Counted from the stretch's first letter, positions 27,585 through 37,044 are shown. The stretch is 64,000 nt of DNA from Breoghania sp. L-A4 (GCF_003432385.1 NZ_CP031841.1:1426001-1490000), one strand, 5' to 3'. Notes: generated from the sequence alone by a model not told the origin. Program-made: numbers and translations.

Positions 27585-28891
27585 CCGGCTACGTTGAACC
27601 GGTCGGCCACGACGGTTGCCAGATCCGCCGCCGCCTGGGCGATGGACACGCTGTCGCCGAGATAACCGGCCGGATCGAGCGCGGCGGCGATCTCGGCTGC
27701 GCTGAGATGGGCGGTGATCGCCGGGTCGTCCGGCAGCGCCGCAGGCCCGCCGGCTTCCAGGGCGTGATGCACGATGTCATGCGCCTGCGCCCGCCCGGCG
27801 TGGGGCGCCAGGGCCATCATCAAGCTTTCTGATGTAATCGCGCCGCCGCTTTGCGCCAGGTTCCGCGCCATTCGGTCCGGACGCGGACTGAGACGCCGGA
27901 GGGAGTCCGCGAAGCCCTCGCTCAGCCGCCACGCCAGCGGGATCGCCGCGTCCAGAACCGAAGAGAGCAGGTGATTGGCGACGGCGTCTCCCTCGTGGCT
28001 CGACCGCCCGGTCTCCAGTGCTGGTCCCGCGAGGCCGCGCAGTTCCATCGCCTGCGCAATGGTGCGGACGACGAATTTCGGGTTGACCTTCTGCGGCATG
28101 GTGGACGATCCGACCGTGCCGTGATCCAGCATTTCGGCGAGTTCGCCGATTTCCTCGGACATCAGCGTATAGCACTCCGACATGATCCGTTCGATGGACA
28201 TGGCCAGGAGCGCCAGTTGCAGCACGTATTCGGCGAACAGGTCATTCACCGACCGGCCGGGCACCAGCAATTCGCGCAGGCTGAGGTCGGCGGCGAGTTT
28301 GCGGTTCAGCGCGCGGCCTTGCCCGCCGAAGGCGTGCATCGCGCCGACGGCCCCACCGAATGGCAAGGCGAACAGCCTGCCGGCGGCGTCGGAAAGCCGG
28401 GCTTCGGACCGGTCCATTTCCTCGATCCAGCCGGCGATCTTGAATCCGAAGGTGATCGGCAGGGCGTGCTGCCGGTTGGTCCGGCCGGCCATCACGGTCT
28501 CGGCGCCTTCCGCCGCGAGCTGCCCCAGGCGCAGCGTGGCGCGCGCCAGATTTTCGCGGATCGCCCGGTCGGCCTGTCGCATCAGCAGAATGCGCCCGGT
28601 CTGCATCACGTTTTGGGTCGTCGCGCCCCAATGCACGTAGTCCCCGGCCTTCCCCGACGCCTTGCCCAGAAGCCGCGTCAGCGACAGGATCGGCGCCATG
28701 GTGATCTTGATGTCGCTGGCCAGGGCCTCGCGCCCCAGGGTGTCCAGGCGCGCCGCGTCGGTGATGGCCTCCGCCGCCCAGTCGGGAATGATGCCGAGAT
28801 CGGCCTGCGCCCGCGCCAGCGCGGCCTCGACATCGAGCCAGGATTGCCAAAGCGTATCGCGCGCAAACAGGGTGTCGGGGGTGAGGGTCAT
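27581..28891 (-). CDS. Fumarase/aspartase/ASL-superfamily lyase
   Basis: The 436-residue protein carries the superfamily signature 'GSSTMPQKVNPK' (~residues 268-279, the mobile catalytic loop with the Ser base), plus 'HWGATTQNVMQTG' and 'GRTNRQHALPITFGFK' of the other two conserved regions. It resembles adenylosuccinate lyase and 3-carboxy-cis,cis-muconate cycloisomerase. With no purine or protocatechuate genes around it and an Opp/Dpp-type importer upstream, I infer that it cleaves an imported C-N adduct such as an N-substituted aspartate, releasing fumarate and an amine. It starts at the ATG overlapping the transporter stop (ATGA), so the two are translationally coupled. Confidence 0.85.
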   Translation of the reverse strand: MTLTPDTLFARDTLWQSWLDVEAALARAQADLGIIPDWAAEAITDAARLDTLGREALASDIKITMAPILSLTRLLGKASGKAGDYVHWGATTQNVMQTGRILLMRQADRAIRENLARATLRLGQLAAEGAETVMAGRTNRQHALPITFGFKIAGWIEEMDRSEARLSDAAGRLFALPFGGAVGAMHAFGGQGRALNRKLAADLSLRELLVPGRSVNDLFAEYVLQLALLAMSIERIMSECYTLMSEEIGELAEMLDHGTVGSSTMPQKVNPKFVVRTIAQAMELRGLAGPALETGRSSHEGDAVANHLLSSVLDAAIPLAWRLSEGFADSLRRLSPRPDRMARNLAQSGGAITSESLMMALAPHAGRAQAHDIVHHALEAGGPAALPDDPAITAHLSAAEIAAALDPAGYLGDSVSIAQAAADLATVVADRFNVAG

Positions 28892-30726
28892 TGCTGGGGC
28901 TCCTGTACCGATGCGACTGGGAGCCATTCGGGACGAAATTGGGGGGCGGCGGCGAGCAGGCTCGCCGTATACGCACTCGACGGCGTCTTGAGCACGGTTT
29001 CACAGGGGCCGTCTTCGACCAGTTCGCCGTCCAGCATCACCGCCACGCGGTCGGCGATCTGGTGCACCACGGCCATGTCGTGGGTGATGACCAGGCAACT
29101 GAGCCCCAGCTCGGCCTGCAGGTCGGTCAGCAGATTGAGAATCTGCGCCTGCACGGAAACATCGAGCGCCGAGGTGGGCTCGTCGCAGATCAGCGCCTGC
29201 GGCCGGGTGACCAGGGCCCGGGCGATGGCCACGCGCTGGCGCTGGCCGCCGGAGAGCTGCGACGGATAGGAATGCAGAAGGCGCGGCGGCAGGCGGACCA
29301 TTTCCATGGCCTCGCGGGCCTTGGCCGCGCAGCTCGCCGCGTCGTCCGTGCCGCGGAGCACCAGGGGCCTTGCGATGATCTCGGCCAGGGTCCGGCGGGG
29401 GTTGAGCGACGAGTAGGGGTCCTGGAACACGGGTTGCACCAGACCGGCGCGCTCGAGCGGCGCCAGCTCGCCGACCGGACGCCCCAGCATGGTGACGCTG
29501 CCCGCGCTCGGCAGGGTCAGGCCGAGCATGATGCGGGCGAGTGTGGATTTCCCCGAGCCGCTTTCCCCCACGAGCGCAAGGGTTTCGCCGCGCTTCAGGC
29601 TCAGGCTGACGTCCTTGACCGCCACGATGGTGTGGCGCGGACCAAAAAGGCCCTTGCGCGAGGTGAAGACCTGCGTGACGTCGCGCGCCTCGATGACCGC
29701 TTCGTCATGTCCCGCCGCGATATGATCGGCGCGGCGCGGCGCGGCCGCAACGGCACCGGGGCGTTCGGCGTCGGTGAGCACGCAGCGGCGCCAGTGATCG
29801 GCGTCGCCCCGCTCGGGCGGGCGGCTCGTGACGCAGTCGGGCCGCGTGAAGCCGCAGCGCGGCGCGAAAACGCAGCCCCTGGGTTCCGTCGTCAGCGAGG
29901 GCACCGTGCCCGGGATCGCGCCCAGGCGGCGCGGCGGGCCGTCCATTCTGGGGATCGCGCCGAGCAGCGCCCGCGTATAGGGATGGCTGGGATCCGCCAT
30001 GACGCTTGCGGCGCGCCCCTGTTCGACGATCTCGCCGCCATACATGACCGCGACACGGTCGGTCTGTTCGGCGACGACGGCCAAGTCATGGGTGATCAGG
30101 ATCATCGCCATGTTCATTTCCCGGCGCAGTCCTGACAGCAGGTCGAGGATTTGCGCCTGCACGGTCACATCTAGCGCCGTTGTCGGCTCGTCGGCAATCA
30201 GCAGCTCCGGTTCCAGCATCAGCGCCAGCGCGATCATCACCCGCTGGCGCTGTCCGCCGGACAACTGGTGCGGGTATTGCGCCATGCGGGCCTTGGGCTG
30301 GGGGATGCCCACGCGATCGAGCAGGGCGAGGGCGCGCGATTGCGCCGCCTGCTGGCTCTGCCCGCCAAAGATCACCGCGGCCTCGGTCAACTGCCGCCCG
30401 ATCGTGTAGACGGGGTTGAGCGAGGTCATGGGCTCCTGGAAGATCATCGCGATGCGGTGACCGAGATACTGCGCCGAGAAGGCCGCGTCCGAGAGCGCGC
30501 CGAGATCGGCGCCGTCGAAGCGGATGCTGCCGCTTGTCTCGGGACTGGCCGGCAACAGGCGCATCAGCGCCAGGGCCGTCATGCTCTTGCCCGAGCCGCT
30601 TTCGCCGACAATTCCCAAAGCCTCGCCGCGGTCGAGGCCGAGCGAGACGCCGCGCACGGCATGCAGGCGACCCGTCGGCACCGACAAGGAGACGGAAAGG
30701 TCTTCGATTTCGAGGAGTTTGCTCAT
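28888..30726 (-). CDS. Dipeptide/opine-type ABC importer, fused double ATPase
   Basis: The 612-residue protein has two complete ABC domains in tandem, equal to DppD plus DppF. Walker A is 'GESGSGKSMTALALM' (~37) and 'GESGSGKSTLARIML' (~380). Both halves have 'QLSGGQRQRV' signatures and Walker B motifs ('LLIADEPTTALDV', 'ALICDEPTSALDV'). Between them lies the oligopeptide-transporter C-terminal Cys-containing region ('GCVFAPRCGFTRPDC'). It energises uptake through the two permeases upstream. The ATG at 30726 overlaps the permease stop by one base (TGATG). A longer open frame extends upstream but runs through the permease gene in another frame. Confidence 0.92.
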   Translation of the reverse strand: MSKLLEIEDLSVSLSVPTGRLHAVRGVSLGLDRGEALGIVGESGSGKSMTALALMRLLPASPETSGSIRFDGADLGALSDAAFSAQYLGHRIAMIFQEPMTSLNPVYTIGRQLTEAAVIFGGQSQQAAQSRALALLDRVGIPQPKARMAQYPHQLSGGQRQRVMIALALMLEPELLIADEPTTALDVTVQAQILDLLSGLRREMNMAMILITHDLAVVAEQTDRVAVMYGGEIVEQGRAASVMADPSHPYTRALLGAIPRMDGPPRRLGAIPGTVPSLTTEPRGCVFAPRCGFTRPDCVTSRPPERGDADHWRRCVLTDAERPGAVAAAPRRADHIAAGHDEAVIEARDVTQVFTSRKGLFGPRHTIVAVKDVSLSLKRGETLALVGESGSGKSTLARIMLGLTLPSAGSVTMLGRPVGELAPLERAGLVQPVFQDPYSSLNPRRTLAEIIARPLVLRGTDDAASCAAKAREAMEMVRLPPRLLHSYPSQLSGGQRQRVAIARALVTRPQALICDEPTSALDVSVQAQILNLLTDLQAELGLSCLVITHDMAVVHQIADRVAVMLDGELVEDGPCETVLKTPSSAYTASLLAAAPQFRPEWLPVASVQEPQQ

Positions 30727-31634
30727 CAGTTGCGCCCGTCCGGGGAGGTGATGTCGCGCAATCCGTCGCCCAGCAGGTTGGCGCCGATCACCAGCATGAA
30801 CAGGCACATGCCGGGCAGCACCACGAGCCAGGGCCGATAGAACATGGCCTGCTTGCCCTCGGCGATCATGAGCCCCCACGAGGGCGTAGGAGGCTGGATG
30901 CCGACGCCGAGAAACGACAGCGAGGCCTCGGCCAGGATTGCGATGCCGAGCTCGAAGGTGAAGATGACGATGATTTGCGGGATCAGGTTCGGCAGGATCT
31001 CGTGCCAGATCAGCTGCAGCGGCGTGGCGCCGGACGCGCTGGCGGCGGCAACGAAATCGAGGTTGCGGATGCGCTGCGTGGCCGCGCGTGTCACCACCAG
31101 GTAGTAGGTCCAGTGCAGCACGCCGATGATGCCGATCACCACCCAGATCGAGGGCCCGATGATGAACACCAGCGCCATGGCCAGCAGCAGGCCGGGCAGG
31201 GCCAGTTGCGCCGTGAGCAGGAAGCTGACGGCGTGATCGATCCAGCCGCCGAAGTAGCCCGCCATGACGCCCAGCGTCACGCCGATCAGCAGGCCGATGG
31301 TGGCGGCGCCCAGTCCGATCGAGATCGAGATGCGGGCGCCGTAGATCAGCCGGCTCAGGTAGTCGCGCCCGTTCTGGTCCGTGCCCAGCAGGTGATCCCA
31401 GACGCCGCCGCTGCTCCACGCCGGCGGCAGCATGCGGCTGCTCAGAGACTGCGCGAAGGGATCATGCGGCGCCAGCAAAGGCGCGCAGAGGGCGATGATG
31501 GCAAGCGTGGCGATGATCGCCGCGCCCAGTAGGAAGCCCTTGTGCGACCTGGCCCGGCGGAGCATCAGTTCGCGTGGCGAGTAGGGCGCGGCTTCTTCGG
31601 GCTCGAGGGCGCCGACTGTGTCGATCTGCGTCAT
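30726..31634 (-). CDS. ABC importer permease (DppC-like)
   Basis: The 302-residue protein has a DppC-type N-terminal extension, 'GFLLGAAIIATLAIIALCAP' as the first helix, and then 'LLGTDQNGRDYLSRLIYGAR', the hallmark of DppC/OppC permeases. The EAA loop that contacts the ATPase is around 'AAASASGATPLQLIWHEILP'. About six membrane helices are visible. It overlaps the upstream permease gene by 4 bp and the downstream ATPase by 1 bp, so the operon is tightly coupled. It forms the heterodimeric channel with the DppB-like protein. Confidence 0.92.
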   Translation of the reverse strand: MTQIDTVGALEPEEAAPYSPRELMLRRARSHKGFLLGAAIIATLAIIALCAPLLAPHDPFAQSLSSRMLPPAWSSGGVWDHLLGTDQNGRDYLSRLIYGARISISIGLGAATIGLLIGVTLGVMAGYFGGWIDHAVSFLLTAQLALPGLLLAMALVFIIGPSIWVVIGIIGVLHWTYYLVVTRAATQRIRNLDFVAAASASGATPLQLIWHEILPNLIPQIIVIFTFELGIAILAEASLSFLGVGIQPPTPSWGLMIAEGKQAMFYRPWLVVLPGMCLFMLVIGANLLGDGLRDITSPDGRN

Positions 31635-32548
31635 GCGATGCGGATCCTTGGATCGAGGGCGGCGTTGAGGATATCGGCCAGCAGGTTCATGGCCACGAAG
31701 ACGATGGCGAAAACGAAGATCAGCATCTGCACGGTGGGAATGTCGGCGCCCAGAATGGACTCCAGCGCCAGCCGCCCCAGCCCGTTGATGGCGAAGATGC
31801 TTTCGGTGATCACCGAGCCGCCGAATTTCTGGCCCAGTTGAACCGCCAGCACCGAGATGACCGGCAGCAGGGCGTTGCGCAGCGCGTGCCGGCGCAGCAG
31901 TCCGATGCCGCGGAAACCCTTGGATCTGGCGGTGCGGATGTAGTCCGCGCCCATTACCTCGATCAGTCCGGTGCGGGTCAGGCGCATGACCGCCGGCACC
32001 GAAGAGGCGCCCAGGACAAAGGCCGGCAGGATGAAATGGCGCCAGCTATCGTCGCCCGAAATGGGCAGGATGGGCAGCATCACCCCCAACAGGATGATCA
32101 TGATCAGCCCCAGCCAGAAGTTGGGCACGGCTTGCGCCGACACCGCGACGCCCAGCGCCATGCGGTCGATCCATGTATTGGGATTCAGCGCCGCCAGAGC
32201 GCCCAGCGGGATGGAGATCGCGATGGTCACCGCGAGCGCGGCCAGCGCCAGCGTGATGGTGACCCCGGCGCGTTCGGCCACGAGCTCGGCCACCGGCTTG
32301 TGCCAGTAGTAGCTTTCGCCGAAGTCGCCTTGCAACACGCCGCCCAGCCACCGCGCGTAGCGCACCGGGATCGGCTGATCGAGCCCGTAGCGGTCCCGGA
32401 TCGTCTGCACGACTTCCTCGGTGGCATTCTCCCCTGCAATGGCCTGCGCGGGGTCGGTGGCGATGTTGAGCAGGAAGAAGGCCGCAAGCGAGACGGTGAA
32501 GGCCACCGCCAGGGCCAGAAGCCCGCGCAGCAGAATGTATTTCAGCAT
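31631..32548 (-). CDS. ABC importer permease (DppB-like)
   Basis: The 305-residue protein begins 'MLKYILLRGLLALAVAFTV', a standard DppB first helix. It then has 'IRDRYGLDQPIPVRYARWL' and 'GDFGESYYWHKPV', and an EAA loop near 'DYIRTARSKGFRGIGLL'. I chose the ATG at 32548 with GGAGGG upstream; a longer frame goes back into the binding-protein gene. It sits 49 nt downstream of the binding-protein gene, behind a GC-rich hairpin that may lower permease expression relative to the binding protein. Confidence 0.9.
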   Translation of the reverse strand: MLKYILLRGLLALAVAFTVSLAAFFLLNIATDPAQAIAGENATEEVVQTIRDRYGLDQPIPVRYARWLGGVLQGDFGESYYWHKPVAELVAERAGVTITLALAALAVTIAISIPLGALAALNPNTWIDRMALGVAVSAQAVPNFWLGLIMIILLGVMLPILPISGDDSWRHFILPAFVLGASSVPAVMRLTRTGLIEVMGADYIRTARSKGFRGIGLLRRHALRNALLPVISVLAVQLGQKFGGSVITESIFAINGLGRLALESILGADIPTVQMLIFVFAIVFVAMNLLADILNAALDPRIRIA

Positions 32549-32566
32549 GTTGACGCCCTCCGGTGT

Positions 32567-32589
32567 GGGGCGGGCCGCCGGCCCGCCCC
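32567..32589 (-). promoter_or_regulatory. Intra-operon GC hairpin between binding protein and permease
   Basis: A perfect 11-bp inverted repeat (GGGGCGGGCCG / CGGCCCGCCCC) with a one-base centre occupies the short gap between the two genes. There is no T-run. Such stems commonly stabilise the 3' end of the binding-protein mRNA and reduce read-through. Confidence 0.55.
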
Positions 32590-32597
32590 TTTGCCTG

Positions 32598-34124
32598 TTA
32601 CTTCCAGCTGGAATTCTGCAGCCTGGGCAGGCCATCCGGATCCAGCGGGAAATCGAGATGGGGCGATACCAGATAGTTCGCGGAATAGGTGAACAGCGGC
32701 GCCCAATAGGCCTGCTCGGCGATCGTGCCCAGCGCCTTGGTATAGTCGGCCGCCCGCTCTTCCTGGTCATTGGTCTGCTCAGCCGCGAGCACGTCGGCCG
32801 CCAGCGCCTCGTCGCCGGACAGGTTGCGGTCCGTCTCCATCGAGAAATGGATCCGCGCGATTGCGGCGGTATCGGCGGTTCCGCCCGATCCCCAGGTGCC
32901 GATATAGGCGGGAATATCGTGCGCAGCGCGCGCCTGATTGAGCGATTCCAGTTTGACGTAGCGCAGATTGACGTTGATCCCGATCGCCGTCAGATCGGCC
33001 GAGACCGCTTCCGCGACGGGCTTGTCGCGATAGGCCCACAGCTCCAGATCGAAGCCCTCCGGATAGCCGGCTTCCGCCAGCAACGCCTTGGCCTTGGCGG
33101 GATCGTAGGGGTAGTCGCGCACCGACTGGTCGCAGCCGAATTGCGCCGGATGGCAGGCCGTGTGGATCGGCTCGGCCGAGCCGCCGATGAGGAACTTGGC
33201 CATTTCCGCCTTGTTCAGCGCATGGTTGATGGCCTGGCGCACCTTGACCTTGGTCAGCGGCCCTTTCGGATCCGTGTTGCCGGCGGCATCGAGCACCACG
33301 AAGGCAACGCGCAGGTCCGGGCCGCTCAGATGCGTCGCCAGCGGCGTGGCGCCCAGGCTCTCGGCCAGGTCCAGCGGCACCTTGAACATCCAGTCGATGC
33401 TGCCGTTCATCAACTCGGCCTGTTGCGTGCCGGTATCGGGCAGGTTGCGCACGACGATGGTCTTGATGGCCGGCTTGTCGCCGAAGAAATCCTCGAAACG
33501 CTCGAGCACCAGTTCCTGGCCGGGCTCGAAGCGGACGACCTTGTACGGGCCTGTGCCGATCAGCTTCTGGGCCATTGCGTCGCGGTTGATGGTGCCACCG
33601 GCGTCATAGGTCCCCGCCTTACGCAGCATGACGCGTTGCGCCATGTCGCGCAGCACCAGCGGATAAATGCTCTTGAGGTGAAACCGCACCGTGTCGGGGG
33701 CTGTGACTTCCGCATGTTCGAGCCAGCGGCCGATCGTGCCCGACGCGTTGGACTTGCTGTCGTCGCCGATGATCCAGTTGTAGGTATAGGCCACGTCTTC
33801 GGCGCTCAGTACCGAGCCGTCGTGAAACGTCACGTCGTCGCGCAGGGTGATGTCGAGCGTGGTTTCGTCGACGAAGGTGTAGCCCGTGGCGACGGCGGGG
33901 CGGTATTCCTGCGTGACCGGATCCAGATCGAAAAGGGTCGTGTCGGTCATCTGCGCAAGAATGATATACTCGCGCTTGGTGGTGTAATTGTAGTCGAGAT
34001 TGAGGATTTCCTCGCTCATCGCCGCGCGCAGTGTGTCGTCATCCGGCCCTGCCATTGCGGGTACGGAAAACAGCGCGGCGGCCACCAGCGAGGGCCCCAC
34101 GATCCGCTTCATGAAGTGCTTCAT
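32598..34124 (-). CDS. Peptide/opine-type ABC substrate-binding protein
   Basis: The 508-residue protein has a cleavable signal peptide ('IVGPSLVAAALFSVPAMAG'). The SBP_bac_5 fold is visible as 'LDITLRDDVTFHDGSVLSA' and 'KVRQAINHALNKAEMAKFL', the conserved family-5 motifs. In the periplasm it captures the substrate for the DppBC-like channel. It is the first gene of the importer-lyase operon. I chose the ATG at 34124 because GGAGGAG stands just upstream. The substrate is not deducible, but family-5 proteins bind oligopeptides, opines, nickel chelates and amino-polycarboxylates. Confidence 0.92.
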   Translation of the reverse strand: MKHFMKRIVGPSLVAAALFSVPAMAGPDDDTLRAAMSEEILNLDYNYTTKREYIILAQMTDTTLFDLDPVTQEYRPAVATGYTFVDETTLDITLRDDVTFHDGSVLSAEDVAYTYNWIIGDDSKSNASGTIGRWLEHAEVTAPDTVRFHLKSIYPLVLRDMAQRVMLRKAGTYDAGGTINRDAMAQKLIGTGPYKVVRFEPGQELVLERFEDFFGDKPAIKTIVVRNLPDTGTQQAELMNGSIDWMFKVPLDLAESLGATPLATHLSGPDLRVAFVVLDAAGNTDPKGPLTKVKVRQAINHALNKAEMAKFLIGGSAEPIHTACHPAQFGCDQSVRDYPYDPAKAKALLAEAGYPEGFDLELWAYRDKPVAEAVSADLTAIGINVNLRYVKLESLNQARAAHDIPAYIGTWGSGGTADTAAIARIHFSMETDRNLSGDEALAADVLAAEQTNDQEERAADYTKALGTIAEQAYWAPLFTYSANYLVSPHLDFPLDPDGLPRLQNSSWK

Positions 34125-34178
34125 ATCAACTCCTCCCAAGTTTGGAGGAACGATAGCCACGCGGTTCAAATGCGTATA

Positions 34179-34205
34179 TTGCAATTAATGCAGCCAATGT
34201 TGCAA
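34179..34205. promoter_or_regulatory. Candidate operator upstream of the importer operon
   Basis: TTGCAA occurs at 34179-34184 and again at 34200-34205, centres 21 bp apart (two helical turns), about 60 bp before the binding-protein start in an AT-rich stretch. This could be the LysR or another regulator's site. The rest of the gap (34206-34509) shows GC-rich dyads but no gene. Confidence 0.4.
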
Positions 34206-34469
34206 ATATCACAAGTCAAAATTCGATCTGATAGACCGGCAAATAGATCCGCCGGCTACGGTCTCAGACACCGGTTCGCTTTGGCACCCCATCGGACAGC
34301 CATCGCGCGGGAGGTTCCCTAGAAAAAGCGCGATTGCTCTTTCCATCGGTTCAGCCCAGGCGGCGCCTTGTGAACCCGATTATCGCGGCTTGAGAACAAA
34401 ACCGGGCGCCCGCCCATATACCGCCCGGAAACCCCGGAACAAACCGGGATGTTCCCGCGCTGTTCCGAA

Positions 34470-35619
34470 TCAAAAACGGCGGTTTTCTGCGAAATTTGAT
34501 GCGGTAAAGCTCGTTCGGGACGAGGGGGTCGCAAGTTCGAATCTTGCCACTCCGACCATTCTTTCCTTGGATTCAAGGCCTTCCCGAAGCCTGTTTCCCG
34601 ATACCCGATACCCGATACCCGCGCCGCCGCCTCGACCGGGCATCCATGCCTGTCCTGTTTGGCCTGCGCCGCGCCAGGCGGTGGAGACGTAGCTCCGAGA
34701 CGCGCATTCGGTGCGCAGCCAGTCGCAGAACAGCGAGATGTCGCCGCTCGGCTTGCGGTCGCTCGGCAGCACGAGGTGGTAGCGGAAGCCGGTCCTGATC
34801 ATCGCGTTGTCCGCAAAGGGCGTCACCAGCCGGCCGGCCCGAATGTCGATGTCGGCGATCGCGCTGCTGACCAGCGCGACGCCGACCCCGGCGATCGCCG
34901 CATCCAGCGCCATCATCTCGCTGGTGAACCGGTGGCCCGTGTCGGCATCGGGATGCTCGATGTGCGCCGCCCGCAGCCACATCTCCCAGCTGGGCGCGGT
35001 GGATGCCAGCGCCGGCCAGTCCACATGCAGCAGCCGGTGGCGCCGCAGATCCTCCGGGCGCAGCGGACCGCCGCGCGGCTCAAGCAGCTTCGGGCTGCAC
35101 ACCGGAAAATACACGTCCTCGACCAGCGGCTCCACGTGCACGCCGGTATAGTCGCCGGGTCCGTAGCGGATGCCGACGTCCGCCCAGCCATCCTTGAAGT
35201 CCGTCAGCGCGTCGCGCATCAATGCGGATCTCGATGTCGGGATGGCGTTCGCGGAAATCCTCCAGACGCGGGATCAACCATTTCATGGAGAAGGAGGGCG
35301 GCGCGGTGACCACCAGCACGTCCTTCTTGCCGTGGTTCTTCATCGCGTCGCAGGCGGACTCCATGGTGCTCATGGCCGCCGTCAGCAGCGGCGCGGCGAG
35401 CATCCCCACTCGCGTGAACGTGAGCCCGCGCGGCGAGCGGTCGAACAGGCGGACCTCGTAATAGTCCTCGAGCTGGCGCATCTGCTGGCTGATCGCGGCG
35501 GGCGTCACGTTGAGCTCTTCCGCCGCGTTCTTGAAACTCATGTGCCGCGCGGCGGCTTCAAAAGCCCGCAGCCAGTTCAAGGGAGGCATGCCGCGCCGGG
35601 GGCGGAATTCTGGAGGCAT
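34470..35619 (-). pseudogene. GcvA-like LysR regulator with a frameshift
   Basis: The first frame (35619-~35210) gives the HTH 'NWLRAFEAAARHMSFKNAA', 'VTPAAISQQMRQLEDYYE' and the start of the effector domain. The second frame (~35222 down) continues as 'DFKDGWADVGIRYGPGDY' and 'MALDAAIAGVGVALVSS', typical of GcvA-type LysR proteins. The join near 35205-35222 needs one base removed or two added. The natural C-terminus should be near 34700; beyond that the frame runs into the tRNA fragment. It is divergent from the MFS gene, its likely target. Whether it is a true pseudogene depends on read-level checking. Confidence 0.75.
34510..34558 (+). other. 3' fragment of tRNA-Pro(CGG): probable attachment site (att) of a genomic island
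   Basis: The 49 nt contain the anticodon stem-loop CTCGTTCGGGACGAG (anticodon CGG), the variable loop, a T-arm with GTTCGAATC, the 3' acceptor strand and an encoded CCA. The acceptor 5' strand and D-arm are absent: the preceding 40 bases have no D-loop. A bare tRNA 3' end is what site-specific integration into a tRNA gene leaves at the far end of an island. Given the forward orientation, the island should lie to the left and the complete tRNA-Pro beyond the window's left edge. Confidence 0.75.
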
Positions 35620-35720
35620 TAGACAGACTTAACCCCACGCAACTTTATATCGTTTGTGAAAGAGGCGAACAAAAAGCACCAAGGGGAGTAGCTGCTGAAC
35701 CCAAGGGAGCGACCGTTTCC

Positions 35721-37013
35721 ATGTCCACGACAAACCCACGCACGCTGGACGCTTGCGATGGATCCATGAATTCGGAATGCCGCGAGGAACTGGATTTGCG
35801 AAAGGTCCGGCGCGGGGTCCTGATCGCGGGCATTACGAGTATTGTCGCCGCCGGATCCTATACGACCCTCGCCGGCCTCCTGACCACGGATCTCGTCGCC
35901 CGGCTCGGCTGGAGCGTGGGCTCCGTCGGCCCGGGAATCGGGCTCAACATGCTCCTCTACGGTCTGACCGCTCCCTTTTCGATCCATGCGATGCAGCGTT
36001 TCGGCATCGCCAGGGTCGCCAATGCCGCCCTCTTGATGCTTGTTTTCGGCAGCGGCATGGCGCTCGTGCCGCTGCCGCTGGTCTTCAACCTCGTGTGGGG
36101 CATTGTCATCGGCGTCGGCACCGGCTGCCTGACGATGGCCTACGGCAGCCTCATCGTCCGGACGTGGTTTCCCGACAGGCAGGGGACGATCTCGGGATAT
36201 CTGGTTGCCGCGAGCGTCTTCGGGCAATTCGCGCTGCTGCCGGTCTGGTCCGAGGTGATGACCGCCTTCGGCTGGCGCGCGCCTCTCATCGGCTCGGCCG
36301 GGCTCGCGCTGCTGGCCATTCTTGTCAACGCCATTTTCCTGCGCGGCGCCGAGCCGGATGTCCCTTCCGCGCGCCAAAGGCGGGGCCGCGCGAGCATGAC
36401 TGAAAGTCTGTTCAGCGGGTTGCTGGGGGCGGTCAGGACGCCGGTCTTCTGGGTTCTCGTGGCGCGGTTCATGATCTGCGGCGCGACGACCAACGGCATC
36501 ATGTGGAGCCACTTCACGGTGGCGGCCAGCATCTGCGGGCTGACCGTGACGACCGCGTCCTGGGTTCTGCTGCTGATCGGCGTGTTCAACGTGGCCGGCA
36601 CGACGGCGTCGGGGTGGCTGACGGACCGCATCGGGGTCCGGATCATCCTGGCGGTGGTCTTCGCCGCCCGGGCGCTGACGCTGCTGTCGCTGCCCTTCGT
36701 GCTCACCGGCGTCTTCGACGCGCGCATCGTCACCTTCGCCATCGTCTTCGGCATCATGGATGTCGCCACCGTGCCTCCGGTCATCGCGGTCTGCAACCGG
36801 GTCTTCGGCGAGGACGGGCCGTCGGTGTTCGGCTGGGTCAACACCTTCCACCAGCTCGGCGCCGGGCTGATGGCTTACTCCGGGAGCCTGCTGTGGCTCG
36901 AGTACGGCAGCTATAACCCGCTGTGGCTCACCTGCGGCACCCTGTGCCTGATCGCCGCCGGCATCGGCGTCGCCGGCCGATACCAGCCACGGCATGTGCC
37001 CGCGGCGCGCTGA
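35721..37013 (+). CDS. Major facilitator superfamily transporter
   Basis: The 430-residue protein has about twelve helices, with the MFS loop 2-3 and 8-9 regions ('SIHAMQRFGIARVANAA', 'SGWLTDRIGVRIILAVV'). The layout is like the oxalate/monocarboxylate-type MFS proteins. It is divergent from the GcvA-like LysR gene at 34.5-35.6 kb, which probably regulates it. The substrate cannot be inferred. The first ATG is used; its ribosome-binding site is weak, with AAGGGAG about 10 nt upstream, and a later ATG (codon 16) is possible. Confidence 0.88.
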   Translation: MSTTNPRTLDACDGSMNSECREELDLRKVRRGVLIAGITSIVAAGSYTTLAGLLTTDLVARLGWSVGSVGPGIGLNMLLYGLTAPFSIHAMQRFGIARVANAALLMLVFGSGMALVPLPLVFNLVWGIVIGVGTGCLTMAYGSLIVRTWFPDRQGTISGYLVAASVFGQFALLPVWSEVMTAFGWRAPLIGSAGLALLAILVNAIFLRGAEPDVPSARQRRGRASMTESLFSGLLGAVRTPVFWVLVARFMICGATTNGIMWSHFTVAASICGLTVTTASWVLLLIGVFNVAGTTASGWLTDRIGVRIILAVVFAARALTLLSLPFVLTGVFDARIVTFAIVFGIMDVATVPPVIAVCNRVFGEDGPSVFGWVNTFHQLGAGLMAYSGSLLWLEYGSYNPLWLTCGTLCLIAAGIGVAGRYQPRHVPAAR

Positions 37014-37044
37014 GCGCCCGGACCGGCTGCGCGGGTCTGGCGCG

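Noticed and set aside
27851-29269. 472-codon forward ORF
   Set aside because: It is antisense to the lyase and ATPase genes, which have clear family motifs; it shows no domain of its own.
32421-34322. 633-codon forward ORF
   Set aside because: It is antisense to the binding-protein gene; its His/Arg/Gly-rich composition is typical of a shadow.
34319-34576. Reverse-strand 85-codon ORF with 'WQDSNLRPPRPE'
   Set aside because: This string is the well-known spurious antisense translation of a tRNA 3' end; it is explained by the tRNA-Pro fragment.
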